Assembly: GCA_946478975.1 (NCBI GenBank)
Contig: CAMLEO010000332.1
Location: forward strand, 1-7,226
Source of the DNA: an uncultured Steroidobacter sp.
GTDB lineage: Bacteria; Pseudomonadota; Gammaproteobacteria; Steroidobacterales; Steroidobacteraceae
Reading direction: 5' to 3'
DNA length: 7,226 nucleotides
A model generated the notes under the pieces. That model was not told the DNA's origin. It saw only the letters and a program-made list of their open reading frames with translations, and ran no database searches. Within the stretch, counting starts at the first letter, position 1. Each line of letters opens with the position of its first letter. Both the position numbers and the translations under genes were made by a program. Positions 1 through 6,491 of the stretch are shown here, piece after piece.

Positions 1-205
1 GCAACGTTTCCTGTCGCAGGTCGATGCGCGGCTGATACTTGCCTCGTTGTAACAAGTCGACCGGCAGTTTCTGCAGCTCCTCGTCCATCGGACGCAACGC
101 CGTCACCACCGCGGCGGTGGCGGGTGAAGCAGACGCGGTAGGTTGGCCGAGCAGAGCGCCCAGCCCACGGCTAAGGCTCGGTCGTTTGGTCGCCATGTTG
201 CTCAT
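1..205 (-). CDS. parB: ParB chromosome-partitioning protein, N-terminal part (cut by left edge)
   Basis: ParB is the CTP-dependent clamp that loads at parS sites near the origin and works with the ParA ATPase to segregate chromosomes. Only the first 68 residues are present. The start MSNMATKRPSLSRGLGALLG carries the RGLGALL peptide found at the N-terminus of many chromosomal ParB proteins; that tail is known to stimulate ParA ATPase. An Ala/Thr-rich linker follows at about residues 23-37, then KLPVDLLQRGKYQPR (46-60), the typical entry to the ParB/Srx nuclease-like fold ending in QPR. The catalytic CTP-binding motifs and the HTH lie outside the window. Two in-frame ATGs (at 205 and 196) are possible; neither has a clear Shine-Dalgarno sequence, and I take the first. 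It lies 24 bp downstream of the parA stop, so it is almost certainly co-transcribed with parA. Identity is firm from sequence plus context. Confidence 0.9.
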   Translation of the reverse strand, partial: MSNMATKRPSLSRGLGALLGQPTASASPATAAVVTALRPMDEELQKLPVDLLQRGKYQPRIDLRQETL

Positions 206-229
206 GGGTGTTCATTATCTTGGAGTCAC

Positions 230-1045
230 TTACGATGCGACGGCATCGGCGGCAGGCGGCGAATCCATGCTGCTGAAGGGATATTCGTCGCGACGAATCA
301 TCTCGCCGGCCAAGGCGAGGTAGGCCAATGCCCCGCGTGACTCCTTGTCGTAGTGCAGAGCCGGCTTGCCGAAGCTCGGTGCTTCCGCCAGCCGCACGTT
401 GCGGGGAATGATGGTGCGAAACACTTTGTCCTGGAAGTGTTCGAGCAGCTGGTTGGAAACTTCGTTGGCGAGGTTGTTACGCGGATCGAACATGGTGCGC
501 AGGATGCCGCCAATTTCGAGGTTCGGGTTCGGGCCCGCCTTGATCTGTTCGATCGTGTTAACCAACGCCGTGAGCCCCTCGAGCGCGTAATACTCACATT
601 GCATCGGGATCAGCACGCCTTCGGCCGCCACAAGGGCATTGACCGTCAGCATGTTCAGCGCCGGCGGGCAATCGATCAGCACGATATCGAACTGCGACAA
701 CAGCGGTTGAATCGCGTCGCGCAGCCGCGACTCGGCGCCGGCCTTGCCCATCATTTCCACGTCGGCCGCGACCAGATCCTGGTTCGCCGGCATTACTTTG
801 AAATCCGAATAATCGACTGCGCGCAGCACCGAAGCCGCATCGCTGTCGCCCAGTAACACATCGACGGTTGATCGTTCCACCGTGCGCTTGTCGATGCCGC
901 AGCCCATCGTGGCATTGCCTTGCGGATCGATGTCGATCAACAACACGCGCCGCTTGGTCGCCGCCAGCGATGCGGCCAGATTGACGCTCGTCGTGGTCTT
1001 GCCGACGCCGCCTTTCTGGTTGGTGATGGCGAGGATGCGATGCAT
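230..1045 (-). CDS. parA: ParA/Soj chromosome-partitioning ATPase
   Basis: This 271-residue protein is a Walker-type partitioning ATPase that binds DNA non-specifically as an ATP dimer and is stimulated by ParB. The deviant Walker A motif KGGVGKTT is at residues 11-18 with the signature Lys11. Motif A' (DIDPQGNAT) is at 38-46 with Asp40, and Walker B (IVLIDCPP) at 121-128. Basic residues in the C-terminal half (R183, and PRNVRLAEAPSFGKP at 214-228) match the region used for DNA binding in Soj-type proteins. There is no N-terminal HTH, so it is the short chromosomal type, not a plasmid type Ia ParA. The start MHRILAITNQ fits the family N-terminus directly before Walker A, although no good Shine-Dalgarno is visible. 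The protein has a short low-complexity tail (DSPPAADAVAS). It lies 55 bp downstream of rsmG and 24 bp upstream of parB. Confidence 0.97.
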   Translation of the reverse strand: MHRILAITNQKGGVGKTTTSVNLAASLAATKRRVLLIDIDPQGNATMGCGIDKRTVERSTVDVLLGDSDAASVLRAVDYSDFKVMPANQDLVAADVEMMGKAGAESRLRDAIQPLLSQFDIVLIDCPPALNMLTVNALVAAEGVLIPMQCEYYALEGLTALVNTIEQIKAGPNPNLEIGGILRTMFDPRNNLANEVSNQLLEHFQDKVFRTIIPRNVRLAEAPSFGKPALHYDKESRGALAYLALAGEMIRRDEYPFSSMDSPPAADAVAS

Positions 1046-1100
1046 TGTTTGAAAGTGGAAGCGTCCGGTCAGTTATGTGTCACGCATGGACCTGAATCGT

Positions 1101-1733
1101 TCAGACTCGGTCGTGGCTGCGGCAGATTTCCACAAGATGCCGCTCTTCGTCCAGACCGGGTACGTTAAGTCGATGGATCGCCGCCAGTTTCCAGCCGCTC
1201 GGCAGCTTGGCCAGTTCCGCCGCCGGGTCGCGCCCCTTCATCGCCAGCAGTCGTCCGCCGCCGACGCATAAATGACCGGCCCATTTGACGAATTGCTCGA
1301 CGGGCCCGACGGCGCGCGACACCACGATATCGAATCGCTCCGGCGGACGGAAATTTTCGGCGCGAGTATGCACCGTTTGCACATTAGGCAACGAAAGCAA
1401 CGCCGCGGCATGTTCTATGAACTTCAGTTTCTTCGCGGTGGAGTCCAGTAAGGTAAAGCGTCGTTGCGGATTCACGATCGCCAGCGGCAAGCCGGGAAAT
1501 CCGGCGCCCGTGCCGACATCCAGAACACGTTCGCCCTGCAGGAAAGGTTGCACGGACAGGCTGTCGAGCAAGTGTTTGGTGATCTGCGCGCCGCGTTCGC
1601 GGATCGCGGTGAGATTCATGCGCTGATTCCAGTCGTCCAGCTCGTCGAGCAAACGAATCATCTGGCTGACTTGGCGCTCGCTCAGCTCGATACCGAACTG
1701 TGCCGCGCCGGTGACGAGAATCGAACCACTCAT
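1101..1733 (-). CDS. rsmG: 16S rRNA (guanine-527-N7)-methyltransferase RsmG
   Basis: RsmG (GidB) transfers a methyl group from SAM to N7 of G527 in the 530 loop of 16S rRNA; its loss gives low-level streptomycin resistance in several bacteria. The 210-residue product is close to the 207 residues of the E. coli enzyme. Visible landmarks are DDWNQRMNLTAI at 33-44, the SAM-binding glycine loop VLDVGTGAGFPGLPLAI at 70-86, the acidic strand end LLDS at 95-98, a conserved KKLKFIEH at 101-108 and VVSRAVGP at 137-144. The start is set by the ATG at 1733, whose ATGA overlaps the stop of the upstream reductase. The reading frame continues upstream to 1874, but the extra 47 residues are Arg-rich, lie inside the reductase gene and have no family similarity. 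No Shine-Dalgarno is seen before the ATG, so translation is probably coupled to the reductase. Confidence 0.97.
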   Translation of the reverse strand: MSGSILVTGAAQFGIELSERQVSQMIRLLDELDDWNQRMNLTAIRERGAQITKHLLDSLSVQPFLQGERVLDVGTGAGFPGLPLAIVNPQRRFTLLDSTAKKLKFIEHAAALLSLPNVQTVHTRAENFRPPERFDIVVSRAVGPVEQFVKWAGHLCVGGGRLLAMKGRDPAAELAKLPSGWKLAAIHRLNVPGLDEERHLVEICRSHDRV

Positions 1734-2719
1734 GCGATGCGTACGACCGTGCGACCGACGACGGCGGCTTTCAAATAAGGATCGAACGCGGTCGGCAGCG
1801 CGTCGAAATCGATCGTGTTTGTCACGATGCTGTCGAGATGACGCGGCTTGAGATCGCTCGCGAGCCGCTGCCACACCTGCAAGCGCACCGCTCGCGGCGT
1901 GTAGACCGAATTGATACCTAGCAAACTCACACCGCGCAGAATGAATGGCATCACCGTCGTCTTCAGCTCGGGACTCGCGGCCAGTCCGATGCTGGCGATG
2001 TTGCCCCAGAAGCTGGTCGTGCGCGTGAGCCAGGTCAGCAGCTCGCCGCCGACGTTGTCGATCGCGCCGGCGAACTGCGCTTCTTCCATCGGCCTGGTGC
2101 CGAGATTGATCTGATCTCTCAACAAGACGCGAGCCGCGCCGAGCTTGCGTAGATATTCCGTCGACGATTGCTTGCCAGTCACGGCAGCGACTTCATAACC
2201 ACGGCCGGCGAGCATGTCGATTGCGAGACTGCCGACGCCGCCCGTCGCACCGGTCACGACGATCTCACCCAACTCGGGCTGCTGGCCGTTTTGCTCCATG
2301 CGATGAATCGCGAGCGCCGCGGTGTAGCCGGCTGTGCCGATCGCCATCACCTGGAATTCATCGAGGCCGGCGGGAATCGGCACCAGTTGATCGGCTTGCA
2401 GCCGCGCATACTCGGCGTAACCGCCGTCGTGCGTTTCGGAAAGGCCGCTGCCGGTGACCAGCACTTTCTGACCTGGCGTGAACGCCGGATCGGTGGAGGT
2501 CACGACTTCGCCGGACAGATCGATGCCGCCGACCAGCGGATAACGACGCAGAATCTTGCCGGCGCCGGTCGCGGCCAGCGCATCTTTGTAATTGATCGTG
2601 GAGTAGCGGACGCGGACGACGACATCGCCGGCGGAGAGCGCATCGATGCCGATCGTCTCCATGCGCGAGACGATCTTGCCGCCTTGCTGGTGGATGCGAA
2701 ATGCGCGAAAGCCTTCCAT
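1730..2719 (-). CDS. acuI: AcuI/YhdH-family NADPH-dependent acryloyl-CoA reductase-like oxidoreductase
   Basis: This 329-residue protein belongs to the zinc-independent medium-chain dehydrogenase/reductase family and resembles E. coli YhdH/AcuI (324 residues) along its whole length. Characterised AcuI enzymes reduce acryloyl-CoA to propionyl-CoA with NADPH in the cytoplasm, detoxifying this reactive thioester. Shared blocks are STINYKDALAATGAGKI (40-56), PLVGGIDLSGEV (61-72), GGYAEYA (99-105), IGTAGYTA (127-134), the nucleotide-binding TGATGGVGS (156-164) and TTVMPFILRGVSLLGINSV (254-272). The zinc ligands of alcohol dehydrogenases are absent, as expected. The start is well supported: GGAGG at 2726-2730 on the minus strand lies 6 bases before the ATG. 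It follows the cytochrome gene by 51 bp and overlaps rsmG by 4 bp. The family is certain; the substrate is inferred, since other YhdH-like proteins are annotated only as quinone oxidoreductases. Confidence 0.88.
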   Translation of the reverse strand: MEGFRAFRIHQQGGKIVSRMETIGIDALSAGDVVVRVRYSTINYKDALAATGAGKILRRYPLVGGIDLSGEVVTSTDPAFTPGQKVLVTGSGLSETHDGGYAEYARLQADQLVPIPAGLDEFQVMAIGTAGYTAALAIHRMEQNGQQPELGEIVVTGATGGVGSLAIDMLAGRGYEVAAVTGKQSSTEYLRKLGAARVLLRDQINLGTRPMEEAQFAGAIDNVGGELLTWLTRTTSFWGNIASIGLAASPELKTTVMPFILRGVSLLGINSVYTPRAVRLQVWQRLASDLKPRHLDSIVTNTIDFDALPTAFDPYLKAAVVGRTVVRIA

Positions 2720-2770
2720 AACAGTCCTCCGCGCGATGCCGATCCGACGCGGGTCAGGCGTCGAGCGCGC

Positions 2771-3412
2771 TCAGTTCGTGTCGCTCTTGGTGCACTTGCC
2801 CTGGGTTCTCAGCTGATCGGTCGTGCACAACGCCGTCTGCCGCGAGAAGTACTCGGCGATCGCTTCGAAATCCTTTTCATCCACGCCGCTGACGATGCCG
2901 GCCATGATGGGATTCTTGCGCTTGCCGCTCTTGTAATCTTTCAGCGCGTGCACGATGTAATCGTAGGGCTGGCTGGCGAGCTTCGGATAATCGGGCGCCA
3001 CCGTCTTCGCGCCATCGGCGCCGTGGCAGGCAACGCAAGTCTGGGTCGCCGGCGGCGGAGTGCCCACGACTTCTTTGTTCGGCAGGCCGCCGTCGGCGTG
3101 CAGGAAGGCCGCGATGTCGGCGCGCTCTTCAGCGGTCAGCGTCGAAGCTTGCGCGTGCATGGTCGGGTGCGGGCGGTCACCGTTGGCGTACGCGTTCAGC
3201 GCGCTCACCAGGTAAGCCTCGTTCTGGCCGCCGAGTTTCGGCACGCGATAAACGGGATAGGCGTTCTTGTAGTCGGGCACGCCATGGCTGCCATGGCACG
3301 TGTAAGCGAGAACCTTACCTTTGGCTGCATCGGCCGCGCCGGCATTGGTCATGAACAGCGCCGCGAGCAAGCCCAGACCGAACACCGCCGTCGGTCGCGA
3401 TCGAAACGTCAT
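2771..3412 (-). CDS. Periplasmic diheme cytochrome c (c4-like) with an altered first haem motif
   Basis: This 213-residue protein is a tandem two-domain class I cytochrome c, expected to carry electrons in the periplasm to a terminal oxidase or similar partner. A signal peptide is visible: basic start MTFRSRP, hydrophobic core at about 9-21, and a likely cleavage near NAGA/AD at 26-27. The second domain has a normal haem motif CVACH (126-130) and a candidate axial Met170 in NPIM. The first domain has candidate Met85 in HPTM, but its haem motif is C39-H-G-S42-H43, so the second thioether cysteine is replaced by serine (codon AGC at 3287-3289). Two further cysteines near the C-terminus (C196, C207) could form a disulfide. 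The ATG at 3412 is chosen over the GTG at 3418 because GGAG lies 9 bases before the ATG but only 3 before the GTG. It is first in the leftward gene cluster and divergent from rpoZ. The exact physiological partner is unknown. Confidence 0.88.
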   Translation of the reverse strand: MTFRSRPTAVFGLGLLAALFMTNAGAADAAKGKVLAYTCHGSHGVPDYKNAYPVYRVPKLGGQNEAYLVSALNAYANGDRPHPTMHAQASTLTAEERADIAAFLHADGGLPNKEVVGTPPPATQTCVACHGADGAKTVAPDYPKLASQPYDYIVHALKDYKSGKRKNPIMAGIVSGVDEKDFEAIAEYFSRQTALCTTDQLRTQGKCTKSDTN

Positions 3413-3459
3413 ACCCACACTCTCCGTCTTGCCGGCGCACTATTGCCTGAATTATGGAA

Positions 3460-3492
3460 GGTACCCCGGCCGGCGGGGCGCGGTATGGTACC
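3460..3492. repeat. Inverted repeat in the divergent cytochrome/rpoZ intergenic region
   Basis: Two copies of the palindrome GGTACC (3460-3465 and 3487-3492) flank a GC-rich core that contains CCCCG (3464-3468) and CGGGG (3474-3478), which can pair around a 5-base loop. No T-run follows on either strand, so it does not look like an intrinsic terminator. It covers the place where a -35 element for the rpoZ promoter would lie and is also upstream of the cytochrome gene, so an operator role is possible but is only inferred. Confidence 0.35.
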
Positions 3493-3499
3493 GGAAGAA

Positions 3500-3508
3500 T
3501 GCTATAGT
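3500..3508 (+). promoter_or_regulatory. Candidate extended -10 promoter for rpoZ-spoT-ridA
   Basis: The sequence TGCTATAGT matches the extended -10 consensus TGnTATAAT at eight of nine positions, counting the free n. It lies 38 bp before the rpoZ start codon. The hexamer at a 17-bp spacing (3480-3485) does not resemble TTGACA, which fits an extended -10 promoter. It is the only strong promoter-like element I see ahead of this gene block; no start-site data exist. Confidence 0.5.
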
Positions 3509-3545
3509 GTCCCATCCCCCTGATTTGTGTCCGCCGAGGTTGCTC

Positions 3546-3839
3546 ATGGCCCGTATCACCGTCGAAGACTCGCTCCACAACATCCCGAACTTGTTCCAGC
3601 TGGTGCTGGTCGCCGCCCGGCGCGCTCGCAAGCTGGCCAACGGCGCGGAAGCGACGGTGGAATGGGAGAACGACAAGCCGACCGTCGTCGCCCTGCGCGA
3701 AATCGCCGCCGGCCACATCGGCCCGGAGATCCTCGAGGAAGCTGAAGCGCGCCCGCAGCCGGAAATCATGCCCGAGCCTGACAACATGGCTGGCATGTCT
3801 GGCGAACTGCGCGCGCCTCATCTCGGCCTCGGAGATTGA
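3546..3839 (+). CDS. rpoZ: RNA polymerase omega subunit
   Basis: Omega is the small RNA polymerase subunit that binds the beta-prime C-terminal region, helps assembly, and in proteobacteria forms part of ppGpp binding site 1. The 97-residue product (E. coli has 91) begins [10 protein letters not shown], continues with [12 protein letters not shown] at 19-30 and contains the family hallmark [16 protein letters not shown] at 41-56. The N-terminal Met-Ala-Arg, which contributes to the ppGpp site in E. coli, is present. One departure is NLF at 15-17, where E. coli and many relatives have NRF. The C-terminal tail after about residue 62 is acidic and Pro-rich, a region that varies in the family. 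The ATG is supported by GAGG at 3536-3539, 6 bases upstream; the frame is open further upstream but without family similarity. spoT follows after 31 bp. Confidence 0.97.
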   Translation: MARITVEDSLHNIPNLFQLVLVAARRARKLANGAEATVEWENDKPTVVALREIAAGHIGPEILEEAEARPQPEIMPEPDNMAGMSGELRAPHLGLGD

Positions 3840-3870
3840 CGGCACGCCCTGACATCCCCACCTTTTCTCT

Positions 3871-6027
3871 ATGGATTACGCGTCTTCCATCCTGAATCTG
3901 CTACCCACTGGAAGACGCTCCATCGGGGTCAGCCAGCTGCTGAACAAGCTGGAGACCTACCTGCCGCCGGCGCAGGTCGACCGGATCCGCGACGCGTATG
4001 AGTTCGGCGCTGAGGCCCATGAGGGCCAAAAGCGCCTGAGCGGCGAGCCATACATCGCGCATCCGGTCGCAGTCGCGCACATCCTGGCGGATCTGCACAT
4101 GGACGCGCCGACCATCGTCGCCGCGATCCTGCACGACGTGATCGAAGACACGCCGACGGCGAAGGACGAAATCGCCGAGCGCTTCGGCGCCGATGTCGCC
4201 GAGCTCGTCGACGGCGTCTCCAAGCTGGATCACATTCAGTTTCGCAGCCGCGCCGAGGCGCAGGCGGAAAGCTTCCGCAAGATGCTGCTGGCGATGGTGC
4301 GAGACATTCGCGTCATCATGGTCAAGCTGGCCGACCGGACGCACAACATGCGGACGCTCGGCTCTGTGCCGCCGGCCAAACGCCGCACGGTGGCGCGCGA
4401 AACGTTAGAAATCTACGCGCCGATTGCCAATCGCCTCGGCATTCACACGGTCAAGTCCGAGCTGGAAGAGCTCGGCTTCAAGGCGCTGTACCCGGGCCGC
4501 TATCGAGTCATTGAAAAGGCGCTGAAAAAGGCCCGCGGCAACCAGAAACAGTTCGTCGGCAAGATCGCGGACAACCTGCGCAACGCGCTCGAAAAAGCGG
4601 GCGTGAAGGGGCGCGTCGAAGGGCGAGAGAAACATCTCTACAGCATCTATCAGAAGATGCGCCGTAAACGCATCCCGCTGTCCTCGATCGTCGATATGTT
4701 CGGCTTTCGCCTGGTGGTCGACTCGATCGACACCTGTTATCGCGCGCTCGGGCTCGTGCACGGCTTGTATCGTCCGATGCCGGGCCGCTTCAAAGATTAC
4801 ATCGCGATTCCGCGCATCAACGGCTATCAGTCGCTGCACACGACGCTGTTCGGCCCGAACGGCATGCCGATCGAAGTGCAGATTCGCACGGAAGACATGC
4901 ATCGCATCGCCGAGTCGGGCATCGCCGCGCACTGGCAATACAAGACCGGCGAAGCTGGGCAAGCCTATCGCGACCGCGCGAGCGAGTGGCTGCAGCACTT
5001 GATGGAAATGCCTCACGGCGGCAGCTCCGAGGAATTCATGGAGAGCGTCAAGCTCGACCTGTTCCCGGACAAGGTTTATGTGTTCACGCCGCGCGGTGAG
5101 ATCCGCCGCCTGCCGCGGAATGCGACAGCTGTGGACTTCGCATATTCAGTGCACACAGACATTGGCAATCACTGCGTCGCTGCGAAGGTCGATCGGCGGC
5201 TCGTTCCCTTGCGCACGCCGCTGCGTAACGGTCAGACGGTCGAGATCATCACAGCGAAAGGCGCGACGCCGAATCCGGCGTGGGTGAACTTCGTCGTCAC
5301 CGCGAAGGCGCGCGCGGCGATTCGTCACTATCTGAAGAGCCTGAAGCATGGCGAGGCGATCGAACTTGGCAAGCGCATGCTCAGCCAGGCGCTGCAGGAT
5401 GTGTCGCTGGTGCTGAAGAAGATTCCGGAGGAGCGCCTGCAGGCGGCGGCCGCGGAGCTCAATCTCAAAACGCCGGACGAGTTGTTCGAAAAGATCGGCC
5501 TCGGCGAACGTCTCGCGGCGCTGGTCGCGCGGCGCTTGTTGCCGACCGACGGCACGCAGCCGGTGCAGCCGACCTCGCAGGCGGAGCCGCTCGCGATCGC
5601 GGGCACCGAAGGCATGGTCGTCAGCTACGCGCGCTGCTGCTTCCCGATTCCGAACGATCCGATCATGGCGTACCTGTCGAGCGGCCGCGGCGTGGTGATC
5701 CATCGCGAGGCGTGCGGCAACTTGCGCAACTATCGCAAGCAGCCGGACAAGTGGCTCACGGTCACGTGGCAGCCGAACGTCGATCGCCTGTTCAACGTCG
5801 AAGTGAAAATCGACGTGGCGAATCGCATGGGCGTGCTCGCAGCCATCGCTTCGAACATTGCGACCACCGAAACCAACATCGAGCACGTCGCGGTCGACGA
5901 GCGCGACGGCGACGCGTCGACGCTGATCTTCGACTTGCAGGTCCGCGACCGTAAGCACCTGGCGCACGTCATCAAGAACCTGCGCAAGATGCCGGAAGTG
6001 TTGAAGGTGACGCGCGTCATCGCTTGA
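3871..6027 (+). CDS. spoT: Bifunctional (p)ppGpp synthetase/hydrolase SpoT
   Basis: SpoT hydrolyses the alarmone (p)ppGpp and can also make it from ATP and GDP/GTP, setting the stringent response under nutrient stress. The 718-residue product aligns end to end with E. coli SpoT (702). The HD hydrolase domain has H64 in YIAHP, HDVIEDT at 88-94 and VKLADRTHNMRTL at 151-163 with D155. The synthetase domain has GREKHLYSIYQKM at 251-263, RFKD at 306-309, GYQSLHTT at 318-325 and EVQIRTEDMH at 335-344. RXKD at this position is typical of bifunctional enzymes, where RelA has EXDD. A TGS domain spans about 394-458, a conserved CC segment has C589, C590, H611 and C615, and an ACT domain covers about 640-716. 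The ATG at 3871 lacks a clear Shine-Dalgarno; its N-terminus runs about 18 residues longer than E. coli SpoT. No landmark residue is missing. Confidence 0.97.
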   Translation: MDYASSILNLLPTGRRSIGVSQLLNKLETYLPPAQVDRIRDAYEFGAEAHEGQKRLSGEPYIAHPVAVAHILADLHMDAPTIVAAILHDVIEDTPTAKDEIAERFGADVAELVDGVSKLDHIQFRSRAEAQAESFRKMLLAMVRDIRVIMVKLADRTHNMRTLGSVPPAKRRTVARETLEIYAPIANRLGIHTVKSELEELGFKALYPGRYRVIEKALKKARGNQKQFVGKIADNLRNALEKAGVKGRVEGREKHLYSIYQKMRRKRIPLSSIVDMFGFRLVVDSIDTCYRALGLVHGLYRPMPGRFKDYIAIPRINGYQSLHTTLFGPNGMPIEVQIRTEDMHRIAESGIAAHWQYKTGEAGQAYRDRASEWLQHLMEMPHGGSSEEFMESVKLDLFPDKVYVFTPRGEIRRLPRNATAVDFAYSVHTDIGNHCVAAKVDRRLVPLRTPLRNGQTVEIITAKGATPNPAWVNFVVTAKARAAIRHYLKSLKHGEAIELGKRMLSQALQDVSLVLKKIPEERLQAAAAELNLKTPDELFEKIGLGERLAALVARRLLPTDGTQPVQPTSQAEPLAIAGTEGMVVSYARCCFPIPNDPIMAYLSSGRGVVIHREACGNLRNYRKQPDKWLTVTWQPNVDRLFNVEVKIDVANRMGVLAAIASNIATTETNIEHVAVDERDGDASTLIFDLQVRDRKHLAHVIKNLRKMPEVLKVTRVIA

Positions 6028-6050
6028 TCATCAACTTTGGACCTCATTCC

Positions 6051-6434
6051 ATGGCACGCGAAATCATTTCGACTCCGAACGCGCCGCAGGCGGTTGGCAC
6101 TTATTCCCAAGCGGTGAAGTGCGGCAAGACTGTTTATGTGTCGGGGCAGATTGCGCTGAACCCGGCGACGGGCGAGATGGTGCAGACCTCCTTCGAAGCC
6201 GAGGTCCGCCGCGTGTTCGACAATCTGCAAGCGATCGTCGCGGCCGCCGGCGGCGGGTTTGCGCAGGTGGCGAAGGTCACGGTGTTCATCACCGACTTCA
6301 ATGATTTCCCGGTGTTGAACAAGGTGATGGCGGAATATTTCGTCGCGCCTTATCCCGCTCGCGCGACGGTGCAGGTATCGGCGTTGCCCAAGGGCGCTCA
6401 CGTCGAGATCGAGTGCGTCGTCGAGCTCGACTGA
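6051..6434 (+). CDS. ridA: RidA family 2-iminobutanoate/2-iminopropanoate deaminase
   Basis: RidA (YjgF/YER057c/UK114 family) hydrolyses reactive enamine/imine intermediates released by PLP enzymes such as threonine dehydratase, protecting other PLP enzymes; it acts as a cytoplasmic trimer. The 127-residue product has the family length. Key features are NAPQAVGTYSQAV at 10-22 with Tyr18, VSGQIALNPATGEMV at 30-44, and PYPARATVQVSALPKGAHVE at 100-119 followed by I-E-C, with Arg104 at the substrate-carboxylate position and Glu120 near the active site. The ATG at 6051 is chosen because MAREIISTPNAP matches the family start; the TTG at 6024 in the same frame would overlap the spoT end and adds nine unrelated residues. 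A weak GGA lies 9 bases upstream. It follows spoT by 23 bp and is probably co-transcribed; I recall a RidA gene after spoT in Pseudomonas as well. Confidence 0.95.
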   Translation: MAREIISTPNAPQAVGTYSQAVKCGKTVYVSGQIALNPATGEMVQTSFEAEVRRVFDNLQAIVAAAGGGFAQVAKVTVFITDFNDFPVLNKVMAEYFVAPYPARATVQVSALPKGAHVEIECVVELD

Positions 6435-6491
6435 CGACTCTCTCGTTTTGGGGGTCCCGGTGCTGGGTGGGTGCCGTACACTTGATCTTGG

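Noticed and set aside
1046..1062. TGTTTGAAAGTGGAAGC before parA as a degenerate parS
   Set aside because: Only the first half-site's opening bases and one or two others match; the central ACGT is missing.
1734..1874. A 47-residue N-terminal extension of RsmG
   Set aside because: It is out-of-frame reductase sequence, Arg-rich, and absent from the family; the ATG at 1733 gives the usual protein length.
3460..3492. The intergenic inverted repeat as a transcription terminator
   Set aside because: No U-tract follows on either strand and both flanking genes start, not end, here.
2168..3523. A 451-codon open frame on the plus strand opposite the reductase and cytochrome genes
   Set aside because: It lies antisense to two well-identified genes, is rich in Arg, Ala, His and Gly as expected from a high-GC shadow frame, and shows no recognisable domain.
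5763..5768. CACGTG as the core of a parS site for the nearby ParAB system
   Set aside because: The flanking bases do not match TGTTTCACGTGAAACA beyond the core, and it lies within spoT coding sequence. No other parS-like match was seen by eye.
6435..6491. Possible intrinsic terminator between ridA and recG (G-rich stretch after TTTT)
   Set aside because: The G-rich run has no convincing complementary arm and no T-run follows it, so no terminator can be supported.
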